Positions 51,805 through 60,502 of a stretch of 64,000 nucleotides of DNA are shown here, in pieces. Below the pieces are notes generated by a model. That model did no database searches. It was not told the origin of the DNA and saw nothing but the letters and a program-made list of their open reading frames with translations. Made by a program: the position numbers and the translations under genes. How positions within the stretch are numbered: position 1 is the first letter of the stretch; the number at the start of each line of letters is the position of its first letter. Origin of the DNA: Geobacter sp. (GTDB taxonomy: Bacteria; Desulfobacterota; Desulfuromonadia; Geobacterales; DSM-12255); NCBI GenBank assembly GCA_009684525.1, contig WKKR01000001.1, positions 496,001 through 560,000 on the forward strand. The letters run 5' to 3'.

Positions 51805-53777
51805 TGGGACATCCGCAGCCCTTCGGCAACCACCTCGGCAAGGTCCAGGACACGGGTACTCTTTGCCTGGCGGTCCTTGAGGCCATCCTCAAACATGGTC
51901 AGACAGTAGGGGCAGGCAACGCAGATCGTGTCGGGGTTCTTGAACAACGCCTCCTCGACCCGCTCGATGTTGATCCGTTTGCCGGTGTTCTCCTCAAGCC
52001 ACATCCGGCCGCCGCCACCACCGCAGCAGAAGGCATTTTCCCTGGTCCGCGCAAACTCCAGCGGCGCCGAGCCGGTCACGGTCTGCAATAGGTGACGCGG
52101 TTCCTCATAGACGTCGTTGTGCCGGCCGAGATAGCACGAATCGTGGAACAGGACCTTGCCGACCCATTCAATCTTTGCCGTAATACTGATCTTCCCTTCC
52201 CGGATGAGCTTGTCGATCAGCTGCGACTGGTGCATCACCTCGACTTCGAGGCCATACTGGCGGTAATCGTTCTTGAGCGTCGAAAAACAGTGGGGGCACT
52301 GGGTGATGATCTTGGTCACCCCCTTTTCCTTGAAGAGCTTGACGTTTTCCCGCGCCTTGCGGTCAAAGACATACTCGTTGCCCAGCCGCCGGAGACTGTC
52401 GCCGCAACAGAGCTCCTCCTTGCCGAGTATTCCCCAGGTCACACCAGCTGCATCCAGGATGGTTGCCAGGGCAACCGTTACCTGTTTCTGGCGGGAGTCG
52501 AACGAGCCGGCGCAGCCGACATAGTAGAGGTATTCGGTCCGGCCCGGCTCATAGAGGCGGCCGCCGACGGGAGCCGCCCACTTCCCCCTGTCGGACGGGG
52601 CGATCCCCCAGGGGTTGCTCCGCCCTTCCATGTTCTCGAAGAGGTTGAGCAGCTCCTCGGGGAAATCCGCCTGCATCTGCACCAGGTAGCGCCGCATCTC
52701 GATGATCTTGGGCATGTGCTCGATGAGGACCGGACAGGCCTCCATGCAGGCGCCGCAGGTGGTGCACGACCAGATGGCTTCGGGAGAAACACTCACCGTG
52801 CCGTCCTCCCCGATCAGGGGGAGTTGCGGGGCGCCGCCGGTCTTGAGGAGAGAGCCGTTTGCCAGCAGGTTGTTGCGGATCTCCATGATGACCTTGCGGG
52901 GGTTCAAAGCCTTTTCGGTCGTGGTGGCCGGGCAGGCGCTCTCGCATCTGCCGCAGGAGGCGCAGGCAAAGCTGTCCAGAAGGTCCTTCCAGGAGAAACG
53001 GTCGACACGGCCGGCCCCGTAGACCTCATCCATGGCGAACTGTTCGGGCTTCAGGCTGTTCGGCTTCCCCTCCCTGGCAAAAAAGCAGTTGGCAATGGCG
53101 GTCATGATATGGAGGTGCTTGGTCCTGGGGACCAGGAGCGCGACAAAGGCGAAAAGCGCCACGGCATGCAGCCACCAGAACCCCATATAGATCGGCCAGA
53201 GCAGCTGGACGTCCGCATTGCCGAGCAGCATGGCCACGAACGAGGATACCGGCATGGCCGCCCCTCCCCGCTCCCTGAACATGGATATCTCCGCGCCGTT
53301 CATCCCCAGATATGCCACCATGTGGAGCGCAACCAGGATGATGATGGCATACCCCTCCAGGCTCCGCGCCTCCCTGAAAGGAGGGAAAATCGTGCGCCGG
53401 AACAAGGCGATTACCGAGGCAATAAGCGTAAGCAGTGCCATGACATCGGATATGAAACGGATCGGGAGGTAGATGGGGTCGGGAAGCAGGGCCAGCCGGA
53501 CATCGGGAAAGATGCCGTTGACCATGAATTCGGCATTGACCAGGAGCAGCGCCATGAATGCCCAGAAGATCACGAGATGATTGATCCCGAAGGGGCGCTT
53601 CAGGACGCGGTCCTGGGCAAAGGCATGGAGGAACATGGACCTGAGCCTGCGGCCGATGCTGTCGAAGCGCGATTCAGGCCGTCCGAGCCTGATGAGACGG
53701 AGACGCTTTCCTATCTCCCAGGCAAAGACGCCGGCAGATCCGACAAACAGGATGGTGAACAGATAGTTTCGGATCAT
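51801..53777 (-). CDS. Electron-transfer-flavoprotein:menaquinone oxidoreductase (membrane FeS protein)
   Basis: A 658-residue membrane protein. Residues ~1-225 form a NarI-like haem-binding anchor with about six membrane segments (including H67, H152 and H204 as candidate haem ligands). Two [4Fe-4S] sets follow: C272-C275-C278-C282 and C338-C341-C344-C348. The C-terminal half has two CCG domains (CCGDSLRRLG and CCGGGGGRMW) as in HdrD. This fusion corresponds to the EMO proteins of Geobacter that accept electrons from EtfAB and reduce menaquinone. It follows etfA by 11 bp. Confidence 0.9.
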   Translation of the reverse strand: MIRNYLFTILFVGSAGVFAWEIGKRLRLIRLGRPESRFDSIGRRLRSMFLHAFAQDRVLKRPFGINHLVIFWAFMALLLVNAEFMVNGIFPDVRLALLPDPIYLPIRFISDVMALLTLIASVIALFRRTIFPPFREARSLEGYAIIILVALHMVAYLGMNGAEISMFRERGGAAMPVSSFVAMLLGNADVQLLWPIYMGFWWLHAVALFAFVALLVPRTKHLHIMTAIANCFFAREGKPNSLKPEQFAMDEVYGAGRVDRFSWKDLLDSFACASCGRCESACPATTTEKALNPRKVIMEIRNNLLANGSLLKTGGAPQLPLIGEDGTVSVSPEAIWSCTTCGACMEACPVLIEHMPKIIEMRRYLVQMQADFPEELLNLFENMEGRSNPWGIAPSDRGKWAAPVGGRLYEPGRTEYLYYVGCAGSFDSRQKQVTVALATILDAAGVTWGILGKEELCCGDSLRRLGNEYVFDRKARENVKLFKEKGVTKIITQCPHCFSTLKNDYRQYGLEVEVMHQSQLIDKLIREGKISITAKIEWVGKVLFHDSCYLGRHNDVYEEPRHLLQTVTGSAPLEFARTRENAFCCGGGGGRMWLEENTGKRINIERVEEALFKNPDTICVACPYCLTMFEDGLKDRQAKSTRVLDLAEVVAEGLRMSQ

Positions 53778-53788
53778 CGAGAATTCCC

Positions 53789-55123
53789 CTATGCGGCGTT
53801 TCGTGCCCGTTCGGCCTTCAGTTCCCTGATCCGGCGGGTCATGGCAGGTACGATCTGGAACAGATCACCGACGATGCAGTAGGTGGCGACCTCGAAGATC
53901 GGCGCCTCCCTGTCACGATTGATGGCGATGATGGTGTCGGAGTCCTGCATGCCGACGAGATGCTGGATGGCCCCGGAGATGCCGCAGGCGATGTAGATCT
54001 TCGGCCGCACGGTCTTGCCGGTCTGTCCCACCTGGCGCTCGTGGGGCATCCAGCCGGCATCGACCGCGCTTCGGGACGAACCGACCACGCCGCCCAGTTC
54101 GTCGGCAAGCTCCTTGAGAATGGCAAAATTCTCCTTGGCCATGAGGCCGCGGCCGCCGGAGACGATCACCTCGGCCCCGGCGATATCCACATGGTCCTTC
54201 TGCTTGTCGCTGATGATCTCCAGGACCTTGACCAGAAGCTCCTCTTCCCTGACCGGACAGTCAACCCTGACGATGCTGCCGGAGGCCGCTGCCTTTTTTT
54301 CCGGCATCTGCATGACATGGGGCCGGACCGTGGACATCTGGGGACGGAACTTGTCGCACATGATGGTGGCCATGATATTGCCGCCAAAAGCGGGTCGGGT
54401 CTGCATCAGGTTGCGCTTGTCGTCTACCCCGAGGCCGGTGCAGTCAGCGGTGAGACCCGTGCCGACCACGGTGGCCACGGCCCCGGCCAGATCGCGTCCC
54501 AGGCCGGTGGCGCCCATGAGGATGATCTCGGGCTTGTAGGCATCGATCAGCGTGCAGATCCCGCGAAGATACGACTCGGTACGGTAGAAGTGCAGCACCG
54601 GCGCATCCATCAGGTAGGCCTGGTCGGCCCCATAGGCAAAGGCTTCGTGGCAGAGGTGTTCCACCCCCTCCCCCAGCACGATTGCCGAAAGCGGCACCCG
54701 GAGGGCATCGGCCAGCTCGCGCCCCTTGCCCAAAAGCTCCCAGGAAACCTTGGCCGCCTCCCCCTCGGTCTGCTCGACAAAAACCCAGACCCCTCGCCAG
54801 GCCGAGAGGCTCTCAGCCAGGGCTTTGGCCTCCTCGTCCGGTTCTTCCTCTTCCGGCTTCCCCCCCTGCAGCCGGGCAAGCTCTTCGAGGATCTTCAACT
54901 CTTCAGGGGTGAAGAACATCTCCAGCGCCTCGGCTGGGCAGATCTTGACGCACTTGATGCAGCCGATGCACTTATCGCTCAAAATGATCGGCTCGCCCGC
55001 GTCGGTCATCTCCACGGCATTTACCGGACAGGCGGTCTGACACCGTGCTCCGCAGGCAATGCACTTGCCGGGGATGAGACGTGCCTTGCCCCGGGGCTTT
55101 TTCAGTTTCTTAGGTTCGGACAT
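53789..55123 (-). CDS. etfA: Electron transfer flavoprotein alpha subunit with N-terminal ferredoxin domain
   Basis: A 444-residue protein. Residues 18-66 carry two 4Fe-4S motifs, C21-C24-C28-C32 (with an unusual 3-residue gap) and C52-C55-C58-C62. The EtfA domain follows, ending in [32 protein letters not shown] and [16 protein letters not shown], which bind FAD. Electrons likely pass from EtfB and FAD to the cluster and then to the membrane protein encoded next. The gene is 112 bp downstream of etfB. Confidence 0.94.
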   Translation of the reverse strand: MSEPKKLKKPRGKARLIPGKCIACGARCQTACPVNAVEMTDAGEPIILSDKCIGCIKCVKICPAEALEMFFTPEELKILEELARLQGGKPEEEEPDEEAKALAESLSAWRGVWVFVEQTEGEAAKVSWELLGKGRELADALRVPLSAIVLGEGVEHLCHEAFAYGADQAYLMDAPVLHFYRTESYLRGICTLIDAYKPEIILMGATGLGRDLAGAVATVVGTGLTADCTGLGVDDKRNLMQTRPAFGGNIMATIMCDKFRPQMSTVRPHVMQMPEKKAAASGSIVRVDCPVREEELLVKVLEIISDKQKDHVDIAGAEVIVSGGRGLMAKENFAILKELADELGGVVGSSRSAVDAGWMPHERQVGQTGKTVRPKIYIACGISGAIQHLVGMQDSDTIIAINRDREAPIFEVATYCIVGDLFQIVPAMTRRIRELKAERARNAA

Positions 55124-55235
55124 TGGTACACCTTAGGTGAAGGTTGAGGTTAAGGTTGAGGGAAAAGCCCTTCTTAACCTTAAGCTGTGAGCGATGGCGA
55201 ACGAGCGTGCAAAGCAGGCGAAATCTCAATCTGTC

Positions 55236-56048
55236 TTATATCGACAGCAAGTCCTTGCTCAAGAGCTTGTCGATCAGGAGTTGCGCCGTCTCATCGGAGG
55301 TCGAAGAGGCTTCGCCGATGAATTCCCCCTTGTCCCGCTGGGGAGAGAAGATCTTGCTCACCCAGGTCGGGGAGCCCTTGAGCCCGATGGTCGTTTCATC
55401 GAGTTTCAGAACCTGGTTGTTCCAGACCTCCACCGTGGCGTCGGCTGCTGCCAGACGCATGGGGACGGTCGGGTAGCGGGGACGGTTCAGCTCGCGGACA
55501 ACGGTCAACAGGACCGGCAAGGGGGATTCGACGATCTCGTGCCGGCCTTCGAGCTTGCGGCTCACCCTGACCCTGCGCTGGCCGAGGTCCAGGTCGATGA
55601 CCCGGTCCACCAGGGTCAGCTGGGTATAATGGAGCCGGGTCGCAATGCCGGGTCCCACCTGGGCGGTATCGCCGTCGATGGTCTGCTTGCCGCAGATGAT
55701 GATCCCGACCTCGTCCTCCCGTGACAGGGCGCGAATCGCTTCGGTGAGCACGTTGCTGGTCGCCAGGGTGTCGGCGCCGCCGAAACAGCGATCGGACAGG
55801 AGCACCACCCGGTCCGCACCCAGCGCCAACGCCTTTTTCAGCGTGGCCTCGGCATTGGGGGGCCCCATGGAGATGGCGGTCACGCTGCAGCCGAAGCGGT
55901 CCTTGATCCGCAAGGCCTCTTCCAGAGCGTGGGTGTCGTAGGGATTCATGATGAACGGAATCCCTTCCCGAATCAGCGTGTTCGTAACCGGGTCGATCTG
56001 CACCTGTGTCGTGTCGGGAACCTGTTTGATGCACGCTACGATCTGCAT
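55236..56048 (-). CDS. etfB: Electron transfer flavoprotein beta subunit
   Basis: A 270-residue EtfB with the N-terminal CIKQVPDTTQVQIDP, NPYDTHALEEALR, a nucleotide-binding stretch KALALGADRVVLLSD, and the family motif GKQTIDGDTAQVGPGIA followed by SRKLEGRHEIVE. It pairs with EtfA. It heads the operon etfB-etfA-EMO-amidotransferase. Confidence 0.96.
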   Translation of the reverse strand: MQIVACIKQVPDTTQVQIDPVTNTLIREGIPFIMNPYDTHALEEALRIKDRFGCSVTAISMGPPNAEATLKKALALGADRVVLLSDRCFGGADTLATSNVLTEAIRALSREDEVGIIICGKQTIDGDTAQVGPGIATRLHYTQLTLVDRVIDLDLGQRRVRVSRKLEGRHEIVESPLPVLLTVVRELNRPRYPTVPMRLAAADATVEVWNNQVLKLDETTIGLKGSPTWVSKIFSPQRDKGEFIGEASSTSDETAQLLIDKLLSKDLLSI

Positions 56049-56527
56049 TGTCTGTAACCTCGCTGTGGACCTTGCTGTGCAGATAGCAAGGTAAAGGCCA
56101 CCCAGCCACGAATGACTGAAAAAAATCGCTCAGGGCGTCACTGTACAGTTTTTAGGCGATGCCAAATATATCAAAGCTCATTAATGATGGCAAGCGTGAT
56201 TTGCTTAAATTTTAATCAAAGCACGTTTATTGTGACTAAATATTTATCACAGGTCAGATCAGAAAAACAAAGCGGTTCCATTTCTGCACGGGCAGGCGTC
56301 GGAAAATAACTGAAGCCAAAACGCATCGCCCAAACCACCAGGGAGCGCTTGATGCTGGGTCAAACTGCCTCTTCGAGATCCAGAAGGCAAATATGCTGCG
56401 TCTGCGGCTCAAGGCAAAGGAAACATATCGATCGATCGCCAGATGCATTTTTGAGAAGGCAGGTACGGGTTTGACAAACAGTCCGGATCGGGGCATAGTA
56501 CGGGGAATCACCTGCCAGGAGGCGCCC
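56049..56527. other. Gene-free region between etfB and the Slp-like gene
   Basis: About 480 bp with an AT-rich middle (56160-56270). Short open frames here have no ribosome site or recognisable content. It should hold the etfB promoter, which I cannot place with confidence, and holds the Slp promoter at 56471-56499. Confidence 0.5.
56471..56499 (+). promoter_or_regulatory. Probable sigma-70 promoter of the Slp-like lipoprotein
   Basis: TTGACA (56471-56476), a 17-bp spacer and CATAGT (56494-56499), 28 bp before the start codon. Confidence 0.6.
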
Positions 56528-57091
56528 ATGACGGGTCGAATCGTCGTTACTCTTGCAGCTGTTCTCCTCGTCTCCCTTGCCGGTTGCACCAATGTCATCA
56601 GAGACGAGATGGGAAAAGGGGCAGATCCCTCCGTAACCATCGAGTTACTCAAGGAATGTCCGTCCCGCTACCTGGGGAAACTGGTCATGCTCGGCGGCAT
56701 GGTGGCAGAAACCAGAAATACACCTGACGGCGGACAACTTGAAATTGTCCAGTTCCAGCTCGCCGATGACGGCTACCCCGAACGGTCACAGGTCACCGGC
56801 GGCAGATTCCTCGCCACCGCCCCGACCCTGCTGGACCCGCTGGTCTACCTCCCCGGTACGCTGGTGACCCTCACCGGCGAGTTCAAGGGGACCAGGACCC
56901 GCCCCCTCGACGAAATTTCGTATACCTATCCGGTCGTATCCATCAGAGAGATCCATCTCTGGCAGGAAGACGACGAACCGCAACGCCCCTTCGGCATCCC
57001 CGGCACCAACCTGATCGACCCGTACTACTATGGCCACGACGTGCCGATGCATTTCCGCCCGGAAGGGGTTATCATCAGGCCGAACCAGTAG
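56528..57091 (+). CDS. Slp-family outer-membrane lipoprotein
   Basis: A 187-residue lipoprotein from the ATG at 56528, preceded by AGGAGG. The signal peptide ends with the lipobox LAGC, placing the lipidated Cys at residue 20. The rest matches the Slp fold (YLGKLVMLGGMVAET, QFQLADDGYPERSQVTGGRFL, LDPLVYLPGTLVTLTGEFKG). Slp proteins are induced by starvation or stress in enteric bacteria; the role here is unknown. A longer frame to 56393 lacks a ribosome site. Confidence 0.9.
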   Translation: MTGRIVVTLAAVLLVSLAGCTNVIRDEMGKGADPSVTIELLKECPSRYLGKLVMLGGMVAETRNTPDGGQLEIVQFQLADDGYPERSQVTGGRFLATAPTLLDPLVYLPGTLVTLTGEFKGTRTRPLDEISYTYPVVSIREIHLWQEDDEPQRPFGIPGTNLIDPYYYGHDVPMHFRPEGVIIRPNQ

Positions 57092-57241
57092 TTCCCACCC
57101 CGGCAACCCCGACCAATCTGTAAGATTATTCAACCAAGTTGTCGGTTTCTTTTACATATTTGAGCGTACTCCCCTGGCCGTTCCCACCCCATCCCTCTGT
57201 ATTCCCGGTGAGTTACCACATACCCGCGCATGATCCGGCAA

Positions 57242-57257
57242 TGGCATGACCAGTGCA
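57242..57257 (+). promoter_or_regulatory. Candidate sigma-54 promoter of the PEP-CTERM gene
   Basis: TGGCATGACCAGTGCA has the invariant GG and GC separated by exactly ten bases; it deviates at GTGC instead of TTGC. It ends 82 bp upstream of the start codon. PEP-CTERM genes in other bacteria are often RpoN-dependent. Confidence 0.55.
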
Positions 57258-57339
57258 TATACGACTTTAGTATTAGCATGGATTGCAACGTACCGTCGTA
57301 AATACGGATCTAGAACAAAATCGTAGAGGAGATACCGAC

Positions 57340-58194
57340 ATGACACCCTGGAAAACCATGTTCGCCACCTGCATGACAGTCGCGGTGCTGGCGACGCAAG
57401 CCCACGCACTGACCTCAACCATCCAGGACCAGTTCTACGGGTCCTACGATCATGGCTATGGGGACGTACTGGCAGCCAGCACCAATGTCAATGCATTCCA
57501 GGTATCCTCTCTCCAGGTCGTCACCACCGGGTCGAAACTGCAGATCTCGGTCAACGGCTCCTATTTCAACCCGACTTCGGGCAACAAGTACGGTACGACC
57601 ATGGGTGACCTGTTCATCAGCACCAATGGCTGGCGTCCCGACACGAGCAAGGCAAACTACCTGAACGACGGATGGAAGCAACAGAACGGCACATGGATAC
57701 GCAACGACGGGGAAATGTGGGAATACGCCTTTGTCTTCGATTCCGATGCCGCAAGAAGCCTTCCCACCGGCAGTGGCCAGGTCACCAGCGGGACGTTCTC
57801 CGTCTATGCCCTGCCGACCGCGACCGTCGCAGCCGCTGCAGCAGCCACCCGGTTCAGCGGCATGCCGAGCGGGTACATCTGGCGGGACGGCCAGGAATGG
57901 GCCGTCAATAAAAACGGAGCAGGCGTCACCAGGGAAGGGGCTCTGGGCGCTGGCACCTGGACCCGCACCGACCAGGCATTGACCTTTGATCTCGCCGATT
58001 TCAGCGAATATTTCACCACAGAGGATCTGAATTCACCAAACGGATGGGGATATCACTGGGCCATGAGTTGCGGAAACGACACCATCGAGGGGATGGCTCC
58101 CACCCCTCCCCCAGTCCCCGAACCGTCGACACTGGTGCTGCTGGGCGTTGGGCTGCTCGGTGTCGGCGTGTTCAGGTTCAAACGGAGGGGATGA
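57340..58194 (+). CDS. PEP-CTERM sorting domain protein
   Basis: A 284-residue exported protein from the ATG at 57340 (GAGGAGA upstream). It has an N-terminal signal peptide (~1-23), a beta-rich body with no recognised domain, and a classical PEP-CTERM tail: VPEPSTLVLLGVGLLGVGVFRFKRRG-type, shown here as PPVPEPSTLVLL, a hydrophobic helix and RFKRRG at residues ~260-284. An exosortase should cleave it near PEP and release or anchor it in the exopolysaccharide matrix. No exosortase is in this window. Body contains YGSYDHGYGDVLAAS, seen in related XDD-type proteins. Confidence 0.88.
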   Translation: MTPWKTMFATCMTVAVLATQAHALTSTIQDQFYGSYDHGYGDVLAASTNVNAFQVSSLQVVTTGSKLQISVNGSYFNPTSGNKYGTTMGDLFISTNGWRPDTSKANYLNDGWKQQNGTWIRNDGEMWEYAFVFDSDAARSLPTGSGQVTSGTFSVYALPTATVAAAAAATRFSGMPSGYIWRDGQEWAVNKNGAGVTREGALGAGTWTRTDQALTFDLADFSEYFTTEDLNSPNGWGYHWAMSCGNDTIEGMAPTPPPVPEPSTLVLLGVGLLGVGVFRFKRRG

Positions 58195-58219
58195 GCTCCG
58201 CTGTTCCGGCTCATGCAGT

Positions 58220-58257
58220 AAAAAAAGGGATGCCTCTTTTCGGGGCATCCCTTTTTT
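58220..58257. terminator. Bidirectional terminator between the PEP-CTERM gene and apgM
   Basis: AAAAAAGGGATGCC and GGCATCCCTTTTTT form a perfect stem flanked by A-run and T-run, serving both convergent genes. Confidence 0.92.
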
Positions 58258-58284
58258 GTTCCGGGATTCTTGTGAACGGCAGGG

Positions 58285-59484
58285 TCAGCGTTGCAGCAGC
58301 AGTTCCATCAGCCGGTGCCCTTCGTCGAGGGAAAGCCCGGTTGCCGCGGCCGTCTCCTCGTCATACCCCGCGACAGAGCGGTTTTCAGCCTCTTCCCCGC
58401 TGTAGAGGATAAAGGGGACCGGGTTGGAGGTATGGGTCATGAGGGCAAGCGGCGTGGGATGATCCGGCGTGCAGAGGATCCGGTACCCATCAAACTTCTT
58501 GACCCCGGCCAGGATCGGACCTACAACCTTGGCGTCGAAATCCTCGATGGCCTTCAGCTTGTGTTCGAGATTGCCCGAATGGGCAGCCTCATCCGGCGCC
58601 TCCACGTGGAGATAAACGTAATCCTTGGTCTCCAGTGCGGCAAGGGCGGCAGCAACCTTTCCTTCGTAATTGGTATCGATGTACCCGGTCGCGCCAGGGA
58701 CGGCAATGACGTCCAGGCCGGCATAGATGCCGATCCCCTTGATCAGGTCCACCGCCGAGATGACCGCACCGGTCAGCCCGTACCGCTTCTGGAAGGTCTC
58801 GATGCGCGGCGACTTGCCATGTCCCCAGAGCCAGATGGAACTGGCGGGATTCTTGCCGTCAGCCTCGCGCTGCTTGTTCAGCGGGTGGTTCAAAAAGAGC
58901 ATCTGCGATGCGTTCATCAGGTAAATGAGCCGATCTGCGCCATCCCCCTGCGGCAGAAACTCGCATATGTCCTTACCGGTGATATCGTGGGGCGGAGTCG
59001 CCTTGAGCGCATCCTTCCCCCCCCGCCAGACCATCAGATGACGGTAGCCGACGCCGGGGTGGAATTCGACGCCGTCGGTGCCGAACTCCTTCTGCAGGTC
59101 CTGGATCAGCACCCGGCTTTCGTCGGTGGTGATATGGCCTGCCGAATAGTCCTGCATGAAGATCCTTCTGCCGGAGATCTTGAGGGTGACCAGGTTGAGG
59201 CGGAACGCCACGTCGTCGGCACCGAGGGAGACGCCCATGCTGGCTGCCTCCAGGGGGGAACGACCGGTATAGCAGGTCCGCGGGTCATAACCGAACACCG
59301 ACAGGTTGGCGACATCGCTCCCCGGCGGCAAACCCTTGGGCACGGTTCTGGCCAGTCCCAGCCGGCCACGACGCGCCATGAAGTCCATGTTTGGCGTATG
59401 GGCCGCCTGCAGAGGGGTCTTCCCGCCAAGCTGCGGAAGTTTTTCATCGGACATGCCATCGCCAAGGAGAACCAAGTATTTCAT
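58285..59484 (-). CDS. apgM: 2,3-bisphosphoglycerate-independent phosphoglycerate mutase, archaeal type
   Basis: A 399-residue protein from the ATG at 59484 (MKYLVLLGDGMSDEKLPQLG). The alkaline-phosphatase fold motifs include NLSVFGYDPRTCYTGRSPLEAASMG with the catalytic Ser region, LHVEAPDEAAHSGNLEHK and TPDHPTPLALMTHTSNPVPF. ApgM interconverts 3- and 2-phosphoglycerate. Length is typical. It is a single gene on the minus strand. Confidence 0.95.
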   Translation of the reverse strand: MKYLVLLGDGMSDEKLPQLGGKTPLQAAHTPNMDFMARRGRLGLARTVPKGLPPGSDVANLSVFGYDPRTCYTGRSPLEAASMGVSLGADDVAFRLNLVTLKISGRRIFMQDYSAGHITTDESRVLIQDLQKEFGTDGVEFHPGVGYRHLMVWRGGKDALKATPPHDITGKDICEFLPQGDGADRLIYLMNASQMLFLNHPLNKQREADGKNPASSIWLWGHGKSPRIETFQKRYGLTGAVISAVDLIKGIGIYAGLDVIAVPGATGYIDTNYEGKVAAALAALETKDYVYLHVEAPDEAAHSGNLEHKLKAIEDFDAKVVGPILAGVKKFDGYRILCTPDHPTPLALMTHTSNPVPFILYSGEEAENRSVAGYDEETAAATGLSLDEGHRLMELLLQR

Positions 59485-59614
59485 AACGAAGATGTCAATC
59501 CTTTCCGTCCAGAGTTTGTTCACCCACTATACCGCAAAATGTTCGCTCAGTTACAGAAAAAAGCTCCATGCCGGTCTACGCGGCAGGAATGCCGGCTATC
59601 CGCTGCCGTCGTTG

Positions 59615-60502
59615 TCAGCCGCGGGGATGATGCTCCGCATGAAGCCGTTTCAGCCTCTCACGGGTAATGTGGGTATAGATCTGGGTCGTGGAGAGGTCGG
59701 CATGGCCGAGCATCAGTTGGACACTCCGCAGATCCGCCCCGTTTTCCAACAGGTGCGTCGCAAAGGAATGGCGCAGGGTATGGGGGGAGATGTTTTTCAC
59801 AATCCCCCCCTCCAGCGCGCGTTTCTTGATGATGTTCCAGAATGCCTGACGGCTCATGCCGTTGCCGAGCCTGCTGAGAAAGAGATGGGCCGAATCGCCC
59901 GACTTCCCCAGTTCGGGCCGTGCCCGGCCGAGATAGTCGTTCAACTGGTCCCGGGCCGAATCGCCGATCGGCACCACCCGCTCCTTCGAACCCTTCCCCA
60001 TGGTCAGGAGATAGCCGGCGTTCAGGTTGATGTCCTGGACCCTGAGTGACACCAGCTCGGAAACCCGGAGGCCGGTGGCATACAGAAGCTCCAGCATAGC
60101 CCTGTCGCGGATGGCGCCCGGATCGTCGCCAACAGGAGCCGCCAGGAGCAGCTCCACCTCGCGGGACGAAAGTACCGACGGCAACCGGTGCAGGGTCTTG
60201 GGCGCCTCGATGAGCGACGCGGGATTGACCGTCGCATACCCTTCGATGACCAGGAACTTGTGGAACATGCGGATGGCCGACAGCACCCTGGCCCGGCTGC
60301 GCGGGGCAAGTCCGGCCCCCTTCAGTTCCGCCAGGTAGCCGCTGATATCCAGCGGCCGGCCATCTGTCGCCGTTGCCACCCCCTGCCGCTCCAGATACCC
60401 CAGGTAGCCTGCCACGTCCCGGCTGTACGCCTCCAGGGTATTGCGGGACAACCCCTTCTCCACCACGAGATAGCTCAGGAAGAGGTCCAGGTATTCGTTC
60501 AT
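59615..60502 (-). CDS. xerD: Site-specific tyrosine recombinase XerD
   Basis: A 295-residue tyrosine recombinase. The N-terminal SAM-like core-binding domain (YLDLFLSYLVVEKGLSRNTLEAY) precedes the catalytic domain with ATGLRVSEL, HTLRHSFATHLLENGADLR and LGHADLSTTQIYTH (catalytic Arg, His, Arg and Tyr all present). It resolves chromosome dimers with XerC at dif. It overlaps the end of glnD by four bases. Confidence 0.95.
   Translation of the reverse strand: MNEYLDLFLSYLVVEKGLSRNTLEAYSRDVAGYLGYLERQGVATATDGRPLDISGYLAELKGAGLAPRSRARVLSAIRMFHKFLVIEGYATVNPASLIEAPKTLHRLPSVLSSREVELLLAAPVGDDPGAIRDRAMLELLYATGLRVSELVSLRVQDINLNAGYLLTMGKGSKERVVPIGDSARDQLNDYLGRARPELGKSGDSAHLFLSRLGNGMSRQAFWNIIKKRALEGGIVKNISPHTLRHSFATHLLENGADLRSVQLMLGHADLSTTQIYTHITRERLKRLHAEHHPRG

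Noticed and set aside
56112-56309. A 65-codon open frame upstream of the Slp-like gene
   Set aside because: No ribosome site, odd composition and no resemblance to a known protein.
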